DNA from: JBFMFR01 sp040752025
GTDB taxonomy: Bacteria > Chloroflexota > Anaerolineae > Anaerolineales > UBA4823
Direction of reading: 5' to 3'
NCBI GenBank assembly: GCA_040752025.1
Contig: JBFMFR010000074.1
Span: forward strand, 1-23,354
DNA length: 23,354 nt
The notes below the pieces were generated by a model. It saw only the letters and a program-made list of their open reading frames with translations. It did no database searches and had not been told where the DNA came from. The translations under genes and the position numbers were made by a program. This document shows, one piece after another, positions 12,655 through 20,903 of the stretch; positions within the stretch are counted from its first letter, which is position 1, and each line of letters begins with the position of its first letter.

Positions 12655-14136
12655 CTAACCTGCGTGAAAGATCGGCTTCAGGGCCGGGTAGAGCGCCCGG
12701 TACTGTGGGTAGGCCGCCTGGTAAAGCGCGCTGGAGGCCGGGTCGGGGGCCACGTGTTGGGTGACCTGCACGCAGGCTTCGCAGCTTTCGGCCACGCTGG
12801 ACCATACGCCAGCGCCCACGCCAGCCAGCAGGGCCGCTCCAAAGGCAGCCCCTTCGGTGGTGTTGACCGTGACCAGTTCGCTTTGCATCACGTCGGCCAA
12901 AATCTGCCGCCAGAGCGGGCTCTTAGCGCCGCCGCCCGACAGGCGCACCTGCGAAATTTGTCCCAGGCCGGCGCTGCGGATCAATTCCATGCTGTCGCGC
13001 AGGCCGAAGGCCACACCTTCCAACACGGCGCGGGTCATGTGCGCCTGGGTGTGGCGCAGAGTCAGACCGACGAAGGCGGCGCGCGCCAGCGGGTCAGGGT
13101 GGGGAGTGCGCTCGCCGGTCAGGTAGGGCAGGAAGTACAGCCCTTCACAGCCGGCCGGAACCTGGGCGGCAGGGGCGAGCAGATCGTCGAAGCTCATGCC
13201 AGGGGCCAGCGTATCCCGGTACCATTGCAACGACCCGGCGGCCGAGAGCATCACGCCCATGAAGTGCCAGGCGCCGGGGACGGAGTGGCAGAAGGCGTGC
13301 AGACGTCCTTCGGGCTCGACCAGCGGGCTGCTGGTGGCGGCGAAGACCACCCCGGAGGTGCCCAGGGTCAGGGCGACCACGCCGGGGGAGACCACCCCAA
13401 CGCCGACCGCCTGGGCGGCCTGGTCGCCGCCCCCGCCCACCACGGGCGTGCCGGCTTTCAGGCCGGTGGCCTCGGCGCCGGATGGGCTGACCTGCCCGGT
13501 GATCTGCGGGCCTTCGAAGGTTTCAGGCATCCAGGCGGCGGGGATCTCCAGCAGTTCGAGCACTTCCCGCGACCAATGGCGCTTCTCCAGGTCGAAGAGG
13601 ATCGTGCCCGAGCCGCCGGCTTTGTCCACAGCGTAACCGCCGGTCAGGCGGTAGCGCACGTAATCTTTGGGCAGCAGCACGTGGGCAGCGCGGGCGTAGA
13701 CCTGCGGCTCGTGGTTGCGCACCCACAGGATCTTGGGGGCGGTGAAGCCGGTCAGGGCTTTGTTGCCGGTGACTTGCAGCAGGTGATCGAAGCCAACCGT
13801 CTCGGTGATCTGCTCGCATTCGGCGGCGGTGCGCTGGTCGTTCCACAGGATGGCCGGGCGCAGCACCTGGCCGTACTGATCCAGCAGCACCAGCCCGTGC
13901 ATCTGCCCGGTCAGGCCGATGGCCTGCACCGCCTGGCCATCGATGCCAGCCTGTTGCAGAGCGGCGCGGATGCTGTGTTGGGCGGCTTCCCACCAATCCT
14001 GCGGGTTTTGCTCGGACCACAAGGGGCGCGGCGTGGAGAGCGCCAGAGGCGTGCTGGCTGCAGTGACGACTCGCCCGCTCTCGTCAACCAACAAGGCCTT
14101 GACGGCCGTGGTGGAAACATCGATGCCCAGGAGCAT
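12655..14136 (-). CDS. xylB: Xylulokinase
   Basis: This 493-residue FGGY-family sugar kinase phosphorylates D-xylulose to xylulose 5-phosphate. Motifs seen are the N-terminal GIDVSTTAVKALLVD, GLTGQMHGLVLLD near 74-86, ILWNDQRT near 96-103 (substrate binding), GGGGDQAAQAVG with catalytic-position D238, and the C-terminal LSGGGAKSPLWRQIL ATP-site motif. Length is typical of bacterial XylB. Its ATG overlaps the TGA of xylA (TGATG), so the two are translationally coupled. It is the last gene of the leftward xylose locus, giving the final step before the pentose phosphate pathway. Confidence 0.93.
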   Translation of the reverse strand: MLLGIDVSTTAVKALLVDESGRVVTAASTPLALSTPRPLWSEQNPQDWWEAAQHSIRAALQQAGIDGQAVQAIGLTGQMHGLVLLDQYGQVLRPAILWNDQRTAAECEQITETVGFDHLLQVTGNKALTGFTAPKILWVRNHEPQVYARAAHVLLPKDYVRYRLTGGYAVDKAGGSGTILFDLEKRHWSREVLELLEIPAAWMPETFEGPQITGQVSPSGAEATGLKAGTPVVGGGGDQAAQAVGVGVVSPGVVALTLGTSGVVFAATSSPLVEPEGRLHAFCHSVPGAWHFMGVMLSAAGSLQWYRDTLAPGMSFDDLLAPAAQVPAGCEGLYFLPYLTGERTPHPDPLARAAFVGLTLRHTQAHMTRAVLEGVAFGLRDSMELIRSAGLGQISQVRLSGGGAKSPLWRQILADVMQSELVTVNTTEGAAFGAALLAGVGAGVWSSVAESCEACVQVTQHVAPDPASSALYQAAYPQYRALYPALKPIFHAG

Positions 14137-15305
14137 CAGCGCACTCCCAGGAGCAGTTCGATGGTGAGCTGGTCGAGGCGCTCGTAACCCAGTCCGCGCC
14201 CGGCCAGGCGATCCACGTCGAAGGCCTGCGCCTTCAACGCGGCGGCTTTCTTCGCGGAGTAGGCGCCGTCGTAGGCCTGCATGGTGCCGTCGTCGGCGTT
14301 GATCTCGGCCAGCAGGGCCTGGATCTCGGCGTCAGCGTTGAAACGGGCGGCCTTTTCTTTGAGGATCAGGTAGGTGCGCATGCAGCCGCGGGCGAAGTCC
14401 TTGACGCCTTCGTAATCTTCGGTGCGGTAGGCGTGAGCGTCGAAGTGGCGGCTGCCCTGGTAGTGGTTATCCTCCAGCAGCTTGACCAGGAAGAAAGCGC
14501 TCTTGAGGTTGACCATGCCGAAACGGAAGTCCTGGTCATAGCGCCCGAAAGCCTGGTCGTTCAAGTCGATGTGGAAGAGCTTGCCAGACTCCAGGGCCTG
14601 GGCCACGGCGTGGGTGAAATTCAGCCCGGCCATGTGCTCGTGAGCCACTTCGGGGTTGACGCCGACCATCTCGGGGTGGTCGAGGCTCTCGATGAAGGCC
14701 AGCATGTGGCCGGTGGTGGCGTTGTAGATGTCGCCGCGCGGCTCGTTGGGCTTGGCTTCCAGGGCAAACTTCATATCGTAGCCCTGGTCGAGGACGTAGT
14801 CGCACAGGAAGTTCATGGCTTCGCGGCTGCGCTGGATAGAGGAGAGGGGGTTCTTGCTGGCGTCGGTCTCGGTGCCCTCGCGCCCGCCCCAGAAAACGTA
14901 GAGCTTCGCGCCGAAATCTGCCCCCAGGTCGATGGCGTTCAGGGTTTTCTGCAGGGCGAACTTGCGCACGTAAGGATCGTTGGAGGTGAAAGCGCCATCC
15001 TTGAAGATCGGGTGGTAGAACAGGTTGGTGGTGGCCATCGGCACTGCCAGGCCGGTAGCTTGTAGAGCCTGCTTGAAATCGGTGATGATCTGCTTGCGCT
15101 CGGCGGGGGTGGCATCGAAGGGCACCAGGTCGTTATCGTGGAAGTTGACGCCGTAAGCGCCGACTTCGGCCAGCAGATGCACCAGTTCGGCCGGCGAGAG
15201 GGCCTGGCGTACCGGCGCGCCGAAGGGATCGCGCCCGGTGCTGCCTACGGTCCACAGGCCAAAGGTGAATTTATGTTCGGGTTTAGGATCATAAGAAGAG
15301 TTCAT
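14136..15305 (-). CDS. xylA: Xylose isomerase (short, actinobacterial-type class)
   Basis: This 389-residue enzyme converts D-xylose to D-xylulose, using two divalent metals. Its length places it with the short class I enzymes of Streptomyces type rather than the 440-residue E. coli type. Active-site residues are visible: H56 and D59 (NFHDNDL), W139 (FWGGREGTET), E183 and K185 (EAKPNEPRGD), E219 and H222 (EVAHEHMAG), D247 (HIDLND), D257 and D259 (YDQDF), and D289 (HFDAH). The set of metal ligands is complete. The start has GAGGT 6 bases upstream and lies 14 bp after xylH, so transport and catabolism genes share one transcript. The stop overlaps xylB. Confidence 0.95.
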   Translation of the reverse strand: MNSSYDPKPEHKFTFGLWTVGSTGRDPFGAPVRQALSPAELVHLLAEVGAYGVNFHDNDLVPFDATPAERKQIITDFKQALQATGLAVPMATTNLFYHPIFKDGAFTSNDPYVRKFALQKTLNAIDLGADFGAKLYVFWGGREGTETDASKNPLSSIQRSREAMNFLCDYVLDQGYDMKFALEAKPNEPRGDIYNATTGHMLAFIESLDHPEMVGVNPEVAHEHMAGLNFTHAVAQALESGKLFHIDLNDQAFGRYDQDFRFGMVNLKSAFFLVKLLEDNHYQGSRHFDAHAYRTEDYEGVKDFARGCMRTYLILKEKAARFNADAEIQALLAEINADDGTMQAYDGAYSAKKAAALKAQAFDVDRLAGRGLGYERLDQLTIELLLGVR

Positions 15306-15319
15306 GACATGACCTCACT

Positions 15320-16498
15320 TTATTGGCGTGACTTTTTCAAATATACGTCTGCATAAACTGCCAGTACCAGCACGATGCCTCTGACCAGGTATTGATAAGC
15401 AGGCTCGACGTTGAGGATCTGCAAGCCGTTGGTCAGGCTGGACATGATCAGCGAGCCGATCAGCGCGCCGAAGATGGTGCCCACGCCGCCCAGGGTGGAG
15501 GTGCCGCCCAGGATGGCGCTGGCGATGGCATCCAGTTCATAACCTTCGCCGGCGGCGATGGTGCCGTAGCCTACGTAGGAAGCCAGTACGATGCCAGCCA
15601 CGCCGCACAGGAAGCCCATCAGTACGAAGATCATGAAAATGTTGCGGCGGATGTTGATGCCGGAGAGCCGCGCCGCTTCACGGTTGCCGCCGATGGCGTA
15701 GGCGTAGCGCCCGAAGCGGGTGTTATTCGAAACATAGGCAATGATTACGGCGAAGATGCCCAACAGCAGCACGGGGAGCTGCACACCGTTGTACTGGTTG
15801 ACCAAAAATACGTAGATTAGCGTGACCAGCGAGAAGAAAACGGTCTTGGCAACATCTAAGTAGATGTTAGGTAACTCGAAGCCGTACTGGCGTTTACGCT
15901 GCCGGCCGCGGAACATGCTGTAAAAGAGATAGGCTACCACCAGAGCCGCCATGACCCAGCCCACCCAGGGAGGCAGGTAGCCCTGGGCGATAACCGAGAA
16001 AGCCGGTTGGTTGGCAGCGATGGTCTGGCCCTTGGTGACATATAAGATGCCGCCGCGCATGATGAACATGCTGCCCAGGGTGACGATGAAGGAGGGAATA
16101 TTGAGGTAGGCCACCAGGTAGCCTTGCAGGGAGTGGAACAATATGCCCACTGCCAATCCAATCAGCACCGACAAAACGGCTGCCAGGACAGGCTGGTTGG
16201 GCAGAACCTTGCTCCAGACATCATCCTGGAAGGAGGCCACCACGACCGAGACGAATCCCGCGACTTTACCCACGGAGAGGTCGATGTTGCCGGTGACGAT
16301 GATCAGCACCATGCCGATGGCCAGCAAGGAAGTAACCGTCATCTGGCGGAACAGGTTCGAAAAATTCTGCGGCCTCAAGTAGGCGCCTTTGGTCAATATA
16401 CCAAAGAATGCCCAGATGACAACCAGGGCCACGATGATGGCGTAGGTCATCATGTTTTGCCGGATTTGGTGGATCAGGGTGGAGGATAGATTTTTCAT
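15320..16498 (-). CDS. xylH: Xylose ABC transporter permease
   Basis: This is a 392-residue polytopic membrane protein of the ribose/xylose permease family. I chose the ATG at 16496-16498 (MKNLSS) because an AGGAGA site lies just upstream; the frame remains open further left but overlaps xylG. It has about ten hydrophobic segments. The family signatures GNIDLSVGKVAGF and YAIGGNREAARLSGIN (coupling to the ATPase) and AIASAILGGTSTLGGVGT are present. A longer hydrophilic loop with a basic RGRQRKRQYGF stretch in the middle is typical of XylH rather than RbsC. It is downstream of xylG with a 49-bp gap and upstream of xylA. Confidence 0.92.
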   Translation of the reverse strand: MKNLSSTLIHQIRQNMMTYAIIVALVVIWAFFGILTKGAYLRPQNFSNLFRQMTVTSLLAIGMVLIIVTGNIDLSVGKVAGFVSVVVASFQDDVWSKVLPNQPVLAAVLSVLIGLAVGILFHSLQGYLVAYLNIPSFIVTLGSMFIMRGGILYVTKGQTIAANQPAFSVIAQGYLPPWVGWVMAALVVAYLFYSMFRGRQRKRQYGFELPNIYLDVAKTVFFSLVTLIYVFLVNQYNGVQLPVLLLGIFAVIIAYVSNNTRFGRYAYAIGGNREAARLSGINIRRNIFMIFVLMGFLCGVAGIVLASYVGYGTIAAGEGYELDAIASAILGGTSTLGGVGTIFGALIGSLIMSSLTNGLQILNVEPAYQYLVRGIVLVLAVYADVYLKKSRQ

Positions 16499-16547
16499 AA
16501 CGTGTCTCCTGAAATGGGAGTAGGCAATCAGGCGCAGACGGCAGCGC

Positions 16548-18074
16548 TCAGGCGATGCCAGTTGCCATAGCCATGATGCGCTCCTGAGTGGCTTCGGTGA
16601 TGTCAAGCGTTCCTCGTGAGCGTCCATGGTGCATCACCATTACCCGGTCGCTCATCCCCAGCACCTCTTCCAGGTCGCTGGAGATCATGATGATCGAAAC
16701 GCCCTTCTCGGCCAGGTCGTTCATCAACTTGTAAATTTCATACTTGGCGCCAACGTCGATGCCGCGAGTGGGATCGTCCATGATCAAGATAACAGGGTTG
16801 GACATCAACCACTTGGCGATGACCACCTTTTGCTGGTTGCCGCCCGATAGTGTTTCGCAGAGGACCCCCAGGTTGGGAGCCTTAATGGCCAGGTTCTTGG
16901 CCTGCTTCAGGCTGGCGGACAGCGCCGCGTCGTTATCGATACGGAAGAAGGCAGAAAATTGATCCAGGTTGGGCAGCGATATGTTGTTGAGGATGGATTG
17001 GATCAGCACCAGGCCCATGGCCTTGCGATCTTCGGGCACCAGGCTGATGCCATTGCGGATAGCGGTGTGAGCGCTTTTGGGATCGAGCGTCTCTCCGTTC
17101 AACTGGATCTTACCTTGAGTGATCTTGCCATATTCACCGAAGAGGGTCATAACCAGTTCGGTGCGTCCCGAGCCCATCAGCCCGGCAATACCCAGGATTT
17201 CGCCCTTGCGCAGGTCCAGGTTCACACCATTGAGCAGTTTGCGCCCGGCATCGATGGGATCGTCAGCGTGCAGGTTTTCAACTGTGTAGATGACTTCACC
17301 GGGCTGGCGGTTCCCCTGGGGAAAGCGCTCGGTCATCTCGCGCCCGACCATGTAGTGGACCAGTTTTTCGATGGTCAGGTCTTTGGTGGGCTGGCTGGTT
17401 ACGGCCAGGCCGTCGCGCAGCACGGTGATTGTATCGGTAATGCGGAAGAGCTCTTCCAGTTTATGAGTGATGTAGATGCAGGTCACGCCATGTCCTTTTA
17501 GCGTGCGCAGGATCTCCATCAGTTTATCGATCTCGGTCTCTGTCAGGGCGCTGGTGGGCTCGTCCAGGATCAAGATGCGGGCGTTTTCCGAGAGGGCTTT
17601 GGCGATTTCGACCATTTGCATCTTGCCCATGCCCAGGTTTCTGACCTCCGCCCGGGGTGGAACGTCCAGATCGTATTGGGCCAGGATCGCCTGGGTATCG
17701 GCATAGAGTTTATCCCAGTCGATCACACCCCTTTCGCCAGGCTCTTTGCCCAGGTAGATGTTCTCGCCCACAGTCATCGTGCTTACCAGGGTGAGTTCCT
17801 GGTAAACAATGGCGATGCCTTCCTCAATGGCCTGGCCGATGGAAGCGTTCTCCAGCTTCAGCTCATTCCCCTCGTAAATGATTGTGCCTTCGTAGGTGCC
17901 ATAGGGATAAACGCCGGAGAGGATTTTCATCAGGGTAGATTTCCCCGCGCCGTTTTCGCCGCACAGGCCATGGATCTCACCGCGCCGCACTTGCATGGAA
18001 ACATTTTTCAGCGCAGTGACGCCGGGGAACTGCTTGGTCACATTTTGAAAATCGAGGATAATGTCATCGTTCAC
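16548..18074 (-). CDS. xylG: Xylose ABC transporter ATP-binding protein (two nucleotide-binding domains)
   Basis: This 508-residue tandem ATPase energises sugar uptake. I chose the GTG at 18072-18074 because GGAGGAG lies 6 bases upstream and the family normally starts right at the first domain; an upstream ATG at 18122 would add 16 residues unlike the family. Domain 1 has Walker A GENGAGKST, a degenerate signature (LGMGKMQM) and Walker B ILILDEPTSAL. Domain 2 has a degenerate Walker A GLMGSGRTEL, a true signature LSGGNQQKV and Walker B ILIMDDPTRGIDVG. That asymmetry is normal for the XylG/RbsA/MglA family. The 5' end is separated from xylF by a strong hairpin, which may lower its expression relative to the binding protein. 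Confidence 0.92.
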   Translation of the reverse strand: MNDDIILDFQNVTKQFPGVTALKNVSMQVRRGEIHGLCGENGAGKSTLMKILSGVYPYGTYEGTIIYEGNELKLENASIGQAIEEGIAIVYQELTLVSTMTVGENIYLGKEPGERGVIDWDKLYADTQAILAQYDLDVPPRAEVRNLGMGKMQMVEIAKALSENARILILDEPTSALTETEIDKLMEILRTLKGHGVTCIYITHKLEELFRITDTITVLRDGLAVTSQPTKDLTIEKLVHYMVGREMTERFPQGNRQPGEVIYTVENLHADDPIDAGRKLLNGVNLDLRKGEILGIAGLMGSGRTELVMTLFGEYGKITQGKIQLNGETLDPKSAHTAIRNGISLVPEDRKAMGLVLIQSILNNISLPNLDQFSAFFRIDNDAALSASLKQAKNLAIKAPNLGVLCETLSGGNQQKVVIAKWLMSNPVILIMDDPTRGIDVGAKYEIYKLMNDLAEKGVSIIMISSDLEEVLGMSDRVMVMHHGRSRGTLDITEATQERIMAMATGIA

Positions 18075-18135
18075 TACGTACTCCTCCGTCGAGGCGACCG
18101 CGCTCGTGGGCGATCGTTGCAATTGGGTCCGGTTG

Positions 18136-18162
18136 GTAGGGGCGGACGCCGTCCGCCCCTAC
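18136..18162 (-). promoter_or_regulatory. Perfect 12-bp intergenic hairpin between xylF and xylG
   Basis: GTAGGGGCGGAC and GTCCGCCCCTAC are exact arms around a 3-base loop. It begins 17 bp after the xylF stop within the operon. Such stems commonly protect the upstream message from 3' decay and partly stop readthrough, so the binding protein is made in excess over the ATPase and permease. GTAGGGGC...GCCCCTAC palindromes are, to my recollection, common dispersed elements in Chloroflexota, so this may also be a mobile or REP-like repeat. Confidence 0.6.
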
Positions 18163-18179
18163 TTATTCTAACTTATGTT

Positions 18180-19310
18180 CTAGGGTTTTGGCGGTTTGTC
18201 AGCCTCGGGGATGTCGCGATAGACATCATCGTAGGACTGGAAGCCGCTCTTGACCACCAGGTCGTACACGTTGTCCTTGGTCACCTGATCGACGGGCAGG
18301 AAGTAGCAGGCCACTTCGCCGGTCTTGGAGGGGTCGTTGGTCAGCTCGGCCATGGTGTAGGTCTTCAGCTCGGTGGGCTGGCCCTTGAGCAGCTTGTCTG
18401 CCAGGTCGACGGCCAACGGGGACAGGTTGCGGATGTCCTTGAGGATGCTGACGGTCAGCTCGCCCTTGACGATGCTGTTGCAGCCATCGGCGGTGGCGTC
18501 CTGACCGGAGATCGGAACCTTGCCAGCCAGGCCCTGGGCCTTCATGGCCTGCAGGGCGCCCAGGGCGGTGCCATCGTTGGAGGCCACAACCGCGTCGATG
18601 TCGTTGTTGGCGGCGGTGAGGATGTTCTCCATCAGCTTGAGGGCGTTGGCGGCGTCCCAGTTGTCCACCCACTGGTCGGCGACGATCTCGAACTTGTCCT
18701 CGTACTTGGCGAGGATTTCATCCTGGCCCTTGCGGAACAGGATGGCGTTGTTGTCGGTGGGCGATCCGCCCAGCTTGACCAGGCGCAGCTTGCCGTTGGC
18801 AGCCACGTCCCAGGCCTCGACGTTGATGGCCTTCATCACGCCATCGGCCTGCTGGCGGCCCACTTCGACGTTGTTGAAGGACACGTAGGCGGCGATCTTG
18901 GGCGACTTGATCAGGCGGTCGTAAGCGATAACCTTCACGCCCGCGTCGGCAGCCTTGTCCACCGAGGTGACGATAGCGTCGCCGTCTTCGGCGATGGCGA
19001 TGAGGGCCTTGATGCCCTGGCTGACCATGTTGTCGATCTGGTCGTTCTGCAGCTTGACGTCATGGTTGGCTTCCTGGCTGAGCACTTCGTAGCCCTTCTC
19101 TTCCAGGAGCTTGCGCATCAGGATCTCTTCGTTTTTCCAGCGCTCGGTGGCGAAGTCTGAGAAAGACAGGCCGACTTTGATCTTCTCGGCTGGTTTCGCC
19201 TCGCCGCCGCCGGCGGGCGCCTGGGTTGTGGCAGTCCCGCCGCAGCCCATCAGCATGCTGGCGATGACGACCAGGGACAACAGGGTCATGATCAAACGTG
19301 TGGGTTTCAT
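18180..19310 (-). CDS. xylF: Xylose-binding lipoprotein of ABC transporter
   Basis: This 376-residue periplasmic-binding-protein-family receptor starts with a lipoprotein signal (MKPTRLIMTLLSL, lipobox LMGC near residues 21-24). A short Gly/Ala/Pro linker follows, then two Rossmann-like lobes. Features typical of XylF are VGLSFSDFATERWKNE at the start of lobe 1, EDGDAIVTSVDKAADAGVKV, VIAYDRLI, AVVASNDGTALGALQAM, ISGQDATADG and a closing VDQVTKDNVYDLVV. The ATG at 19310 has GAGGAG upstream. The frame is open to an ATG at 19409, but that would put 33 charged residues before the signal peptide. It delivers xylose to XylGH. It lies 173 bp downstream of the ROK regulator gene, possibly with its own promoter in that gap. 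Confidence 0.93.
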   Translation of the reverse strand: MKPTRLIMTLLSLVVIASMLMGCGGTATTQAPAGGGEAKPAEKIKVGLSFSDFATERWKNEEILMRKLLEEKGYEVLSQEANHDVKLQNDQIDNMVSQGIKALIAIAEDGDAIVTSVDKAADAGVKVIAYDRLIKSPKIAAYVSFNNVEVGRQQADGVMKAINVEAWDVAANGKLRLVKLGGSPTDNNAILFRKGQDEILAKYEDKFEIVADQWVDNWDAANALKLMENILTAANNDIDAVVASNDGTALGALQAMKAQGLAGKVPISGQDATADGCNSIVKGELTVSILKDIRNLSPLAVDLADKLLKGQPTELKTYTMAELTNDPSKTGEVACYFLPVDQVTKDNVYDLVVKSGFQSYDDVYRDIPEADKPPKP

Positions 19311-19483
19311 ATTCTCCTCATTTCTACGAATTGTTGAACATACGGATCGAACGATTGGATTTCGAAAGTGGGTTGGGAGTCTTTTGATTTTTGATCTTGC
19401 AAGCGGCATACCTCCTTCGGGCTAAGATTTGACCAAACTACCAATGAAAGAATTTGATCGCTGGATATCGCATGTACGGACGC

Positions 19484-20707
19484 TCACAGCGAATACAAAG
19501 GCTCGCGGACGATATCGTCCAGCACCAGGGCGATAGCGCCGATGGTACAGGCGTCGAACTCCTGTGCGGAAGCCTGCACCTGGATGCTGTCGCGCAGCGG
19601 GGCGAGCACGTTCTTCTGAAAGGATTCCTGGATGACGGGGATGAGCCATTCGCTGGTCAGCCTGAGGTAGCCGCCCAGGACGATCAACTGCGGATTGAAG
19701 GTGTTGATCAGGTTGCAGATACCGACGGCCATGTGGCTGGCGACTTCATGGATGATTTGTAAGGCCAGCGGATCATTTTTGTGGGCGGCGTCCACCAGGG
19801 TTTCGATGGTGATGTTCTGCGGATCGCCGCCGGCCAGCTCGACCAGGCAACTGGGCATCCCGCTCTGCAATAACTGGTGGGTGCGGCGCAGCATGGCCGC
19901 GGGGCTGACGTAAGTCTCCCAACAGCCGACCCGGCCGCAGCCGCACACCTCGCCGCCCTGGTAGAGGGTCGTGTGGCCGACTTCGCCGGCGTAGCCGCTG
20001 GAGCCGCGGAACAGGCGCCCGTCGATGATGATGCCGCCGCCCAGGCCGATGCCGGTGCTCAGGTAGATGAAGCTCTGCACATCGCGGGCCACGCCGTAGA
20101 GCAGTTCGCCCAGAGCGGCGCAGTTGGCTTCGTTCTCGACGAAGACGGGCAGGTTGAAACGCCGCGTCCAGATCAGGCGCACGGGCATGTCGACCCATTT
20201 GAGGTTGGGGGCCAGGACGAGTTTACCCTGTTGGGCGTCAACCAGGCCGGGCATGCCCACGCCGATGCCCAGAGGTCGCAGGCCGGCCTGGCGTCCATAG
20301 GCGATGGCCTGGCTGATCATCTCTTCAGCCTGCTCCAGGATGGCGATCTGCTGTTCGCCGGGCAGGATGTTGACGCGGCGGCGCCAGAGCACCTCGGCGA
20401 CGAAGTTGGTCAGGATGACGGAGATGTAATCCACGCCGACCTCGACGCCGATGGCGAAGCCGCCTTCGGGGTTGAGCTGCAAGAGCATCCCCGGGCGCCC
20501 GATCTTGGGATCCTGGCGGGTGGTCTCGTGGACGAAGCCCCGGTCGATGAGTTCATCGATAATTGAGGATACTGTGCTGCGATTGAGACCGGTGCGGGCA
20601 GCCAGCTCGGCGCGGGAGAGGGGGGCTTGCAGGCGGATACACTCCATGACGATGGAGGTGTTGAGTTTACGGACGGTTGCCTGGTCGGCGGTCGTGGGTC
20701 GGCTCAT
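19484..20707 (-). CDS. xylR: ROK-family transcriptional regulator, probable xylose repressor
   Basis: This 407-residue protein has an N-terminal winged helix-turn-helix at about residues 12-70 (LSRAELAARTGLNRSTVSSIIDEL). A ROK sugar-binding domain follows at about 85-400. ROK motifs seen are NEANCAALGE at 192-201, STGIGLGGGI at 217-226, EVGH at 242-245 and the zinc site CGCGRVGCWE with C255, C257 and C262. This architecture matches XylR/NagC-type repressors that bind DNA until the sugar is present. Its position directly upstream of xylFGHAB on the same strand supports xylose control. The ATG has no upstream Shine-Dalgarno motif; the leader instead contains CCUCCU. The promoter is consensus and followed by a palindromic operator, indicating autoregulation. 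Confidence 0.88.
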   Translation of the reverse strand: MSRPTTADQATVRKLNTSIVMECIRLQAPLSRAELAARTGLNRSTVSSIIDELIDRGFVHETTRQDPKIGRPGMLLQLNPEGGFAIGVEVGVDYISVILTNFVAEVLWRRRVNILPGEQQIAILEQAEEMISQAIAYGRQAGLRPLGIGVGMPGLVDAQQGKLVLAPNLKWVDMPVRLIWTRRFNLPVFVENEANCAALGELLYGVARDVQSFIYLSTGIGLGGGIIIDGRLFRGSSGYAGEVGHTTLYQGGEVCGCGRVGCWETYVSPAAMLRRTHQLLQSGMPSCLVELAGGDPQNITIETLVDAAHKNDPLALQIIHEVASHMAVGICNLINTFNPQLIVLGGYLRLTSEWLIPVIQESFQKNVLAPLRDSIQVQASAQEFDACTIGAIALVLDDIVREPLYSL

Positions 20708-20729
20708 AGAAGTAGGAGGTTAAAACTTT

Positions 20730-20748
20730 GTTTGTTGGACCATCAAAC
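20730..20748. promoter_or_regulatory. 19-bp near-perfect palindrome (candidate ROK repressor operator)
   Basis: The sequence GTTTGTTGGACCATCAAAC is self-complementary except at one symmetric pair and the central base. It lies 8 bp downstream of the -10 hexamer, over the expected transcription start of the ROK gene, as expected for a repressor that controls itself. Confidence 0.65.
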
Positions 20749-20756
20749 TAATTAAG

Positions 20757-20784
20757 ATTATACTCATTTTTCGAGGGATGTCAA
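20757..20784 (-). promoter_or_regulatory. Consensus sigma-70-type promoter for the ROK regulator gene
   Basis: On the minus strand TTGACA (20779-20784) and TATAAT (20757-20762) are separated by 16 bases. Both hexamers match the consensus exactly. Transcription should start near 20750, about 45 bases before the start codon. It may also drive the downstream xyl genes by readthrough. Confidence 0.75.
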
Positions 20785-20843
20785 TTAGGGGATTTCCCCC
20801 AATTTGGGAGGGTAATTGGAATACGGTAGTCAGTAGACGGGAA

Positions 20844-20873
20844 ACTCCCGGAGTTTTGCGATACTCCGGGAGT
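20844..20873 (-). terminator. Hairpin terminator downstream of the large membrane protein gene
   Basis: ACTCCCGGAGT and ACTCCGGGAGT form an 11-bp perfect stem with an 8-base loop. It lies 30 bp beyond the stop at 20904 on the minus strand, followed in that direction by only a short TTT. It separates this transcription unit from the ROK promoter. Confidence 0.6.
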
Positions 20874-20903
20874 CGTTGATTCGAGGCCGCGTAACCCCAT
20901 TCG

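Noticed and set aside
12664..14187. Long plus-strand frame opposite xylB (about 507 codons)
   Set aside because: It is a shadow frame of xylB, with no domain and a composition typical of antisense GC-rich coding sequence.
18075..18122. Upstream ATG extension of xylG
   Set aside because: The extra residues do not look like the family, and a strong GGAGGAG precedes the internal GTG at 18074.
18180..19409. Longer xylF reading frame starting at ATG 19409, preceded directly by AAGGAGGT
   Set aside because: The motif abuts the ATG with almost no spacing, and the extra 33 residues would precede a clear lipoprotein signal. ATG 19310 with GAGGAG is the better start.
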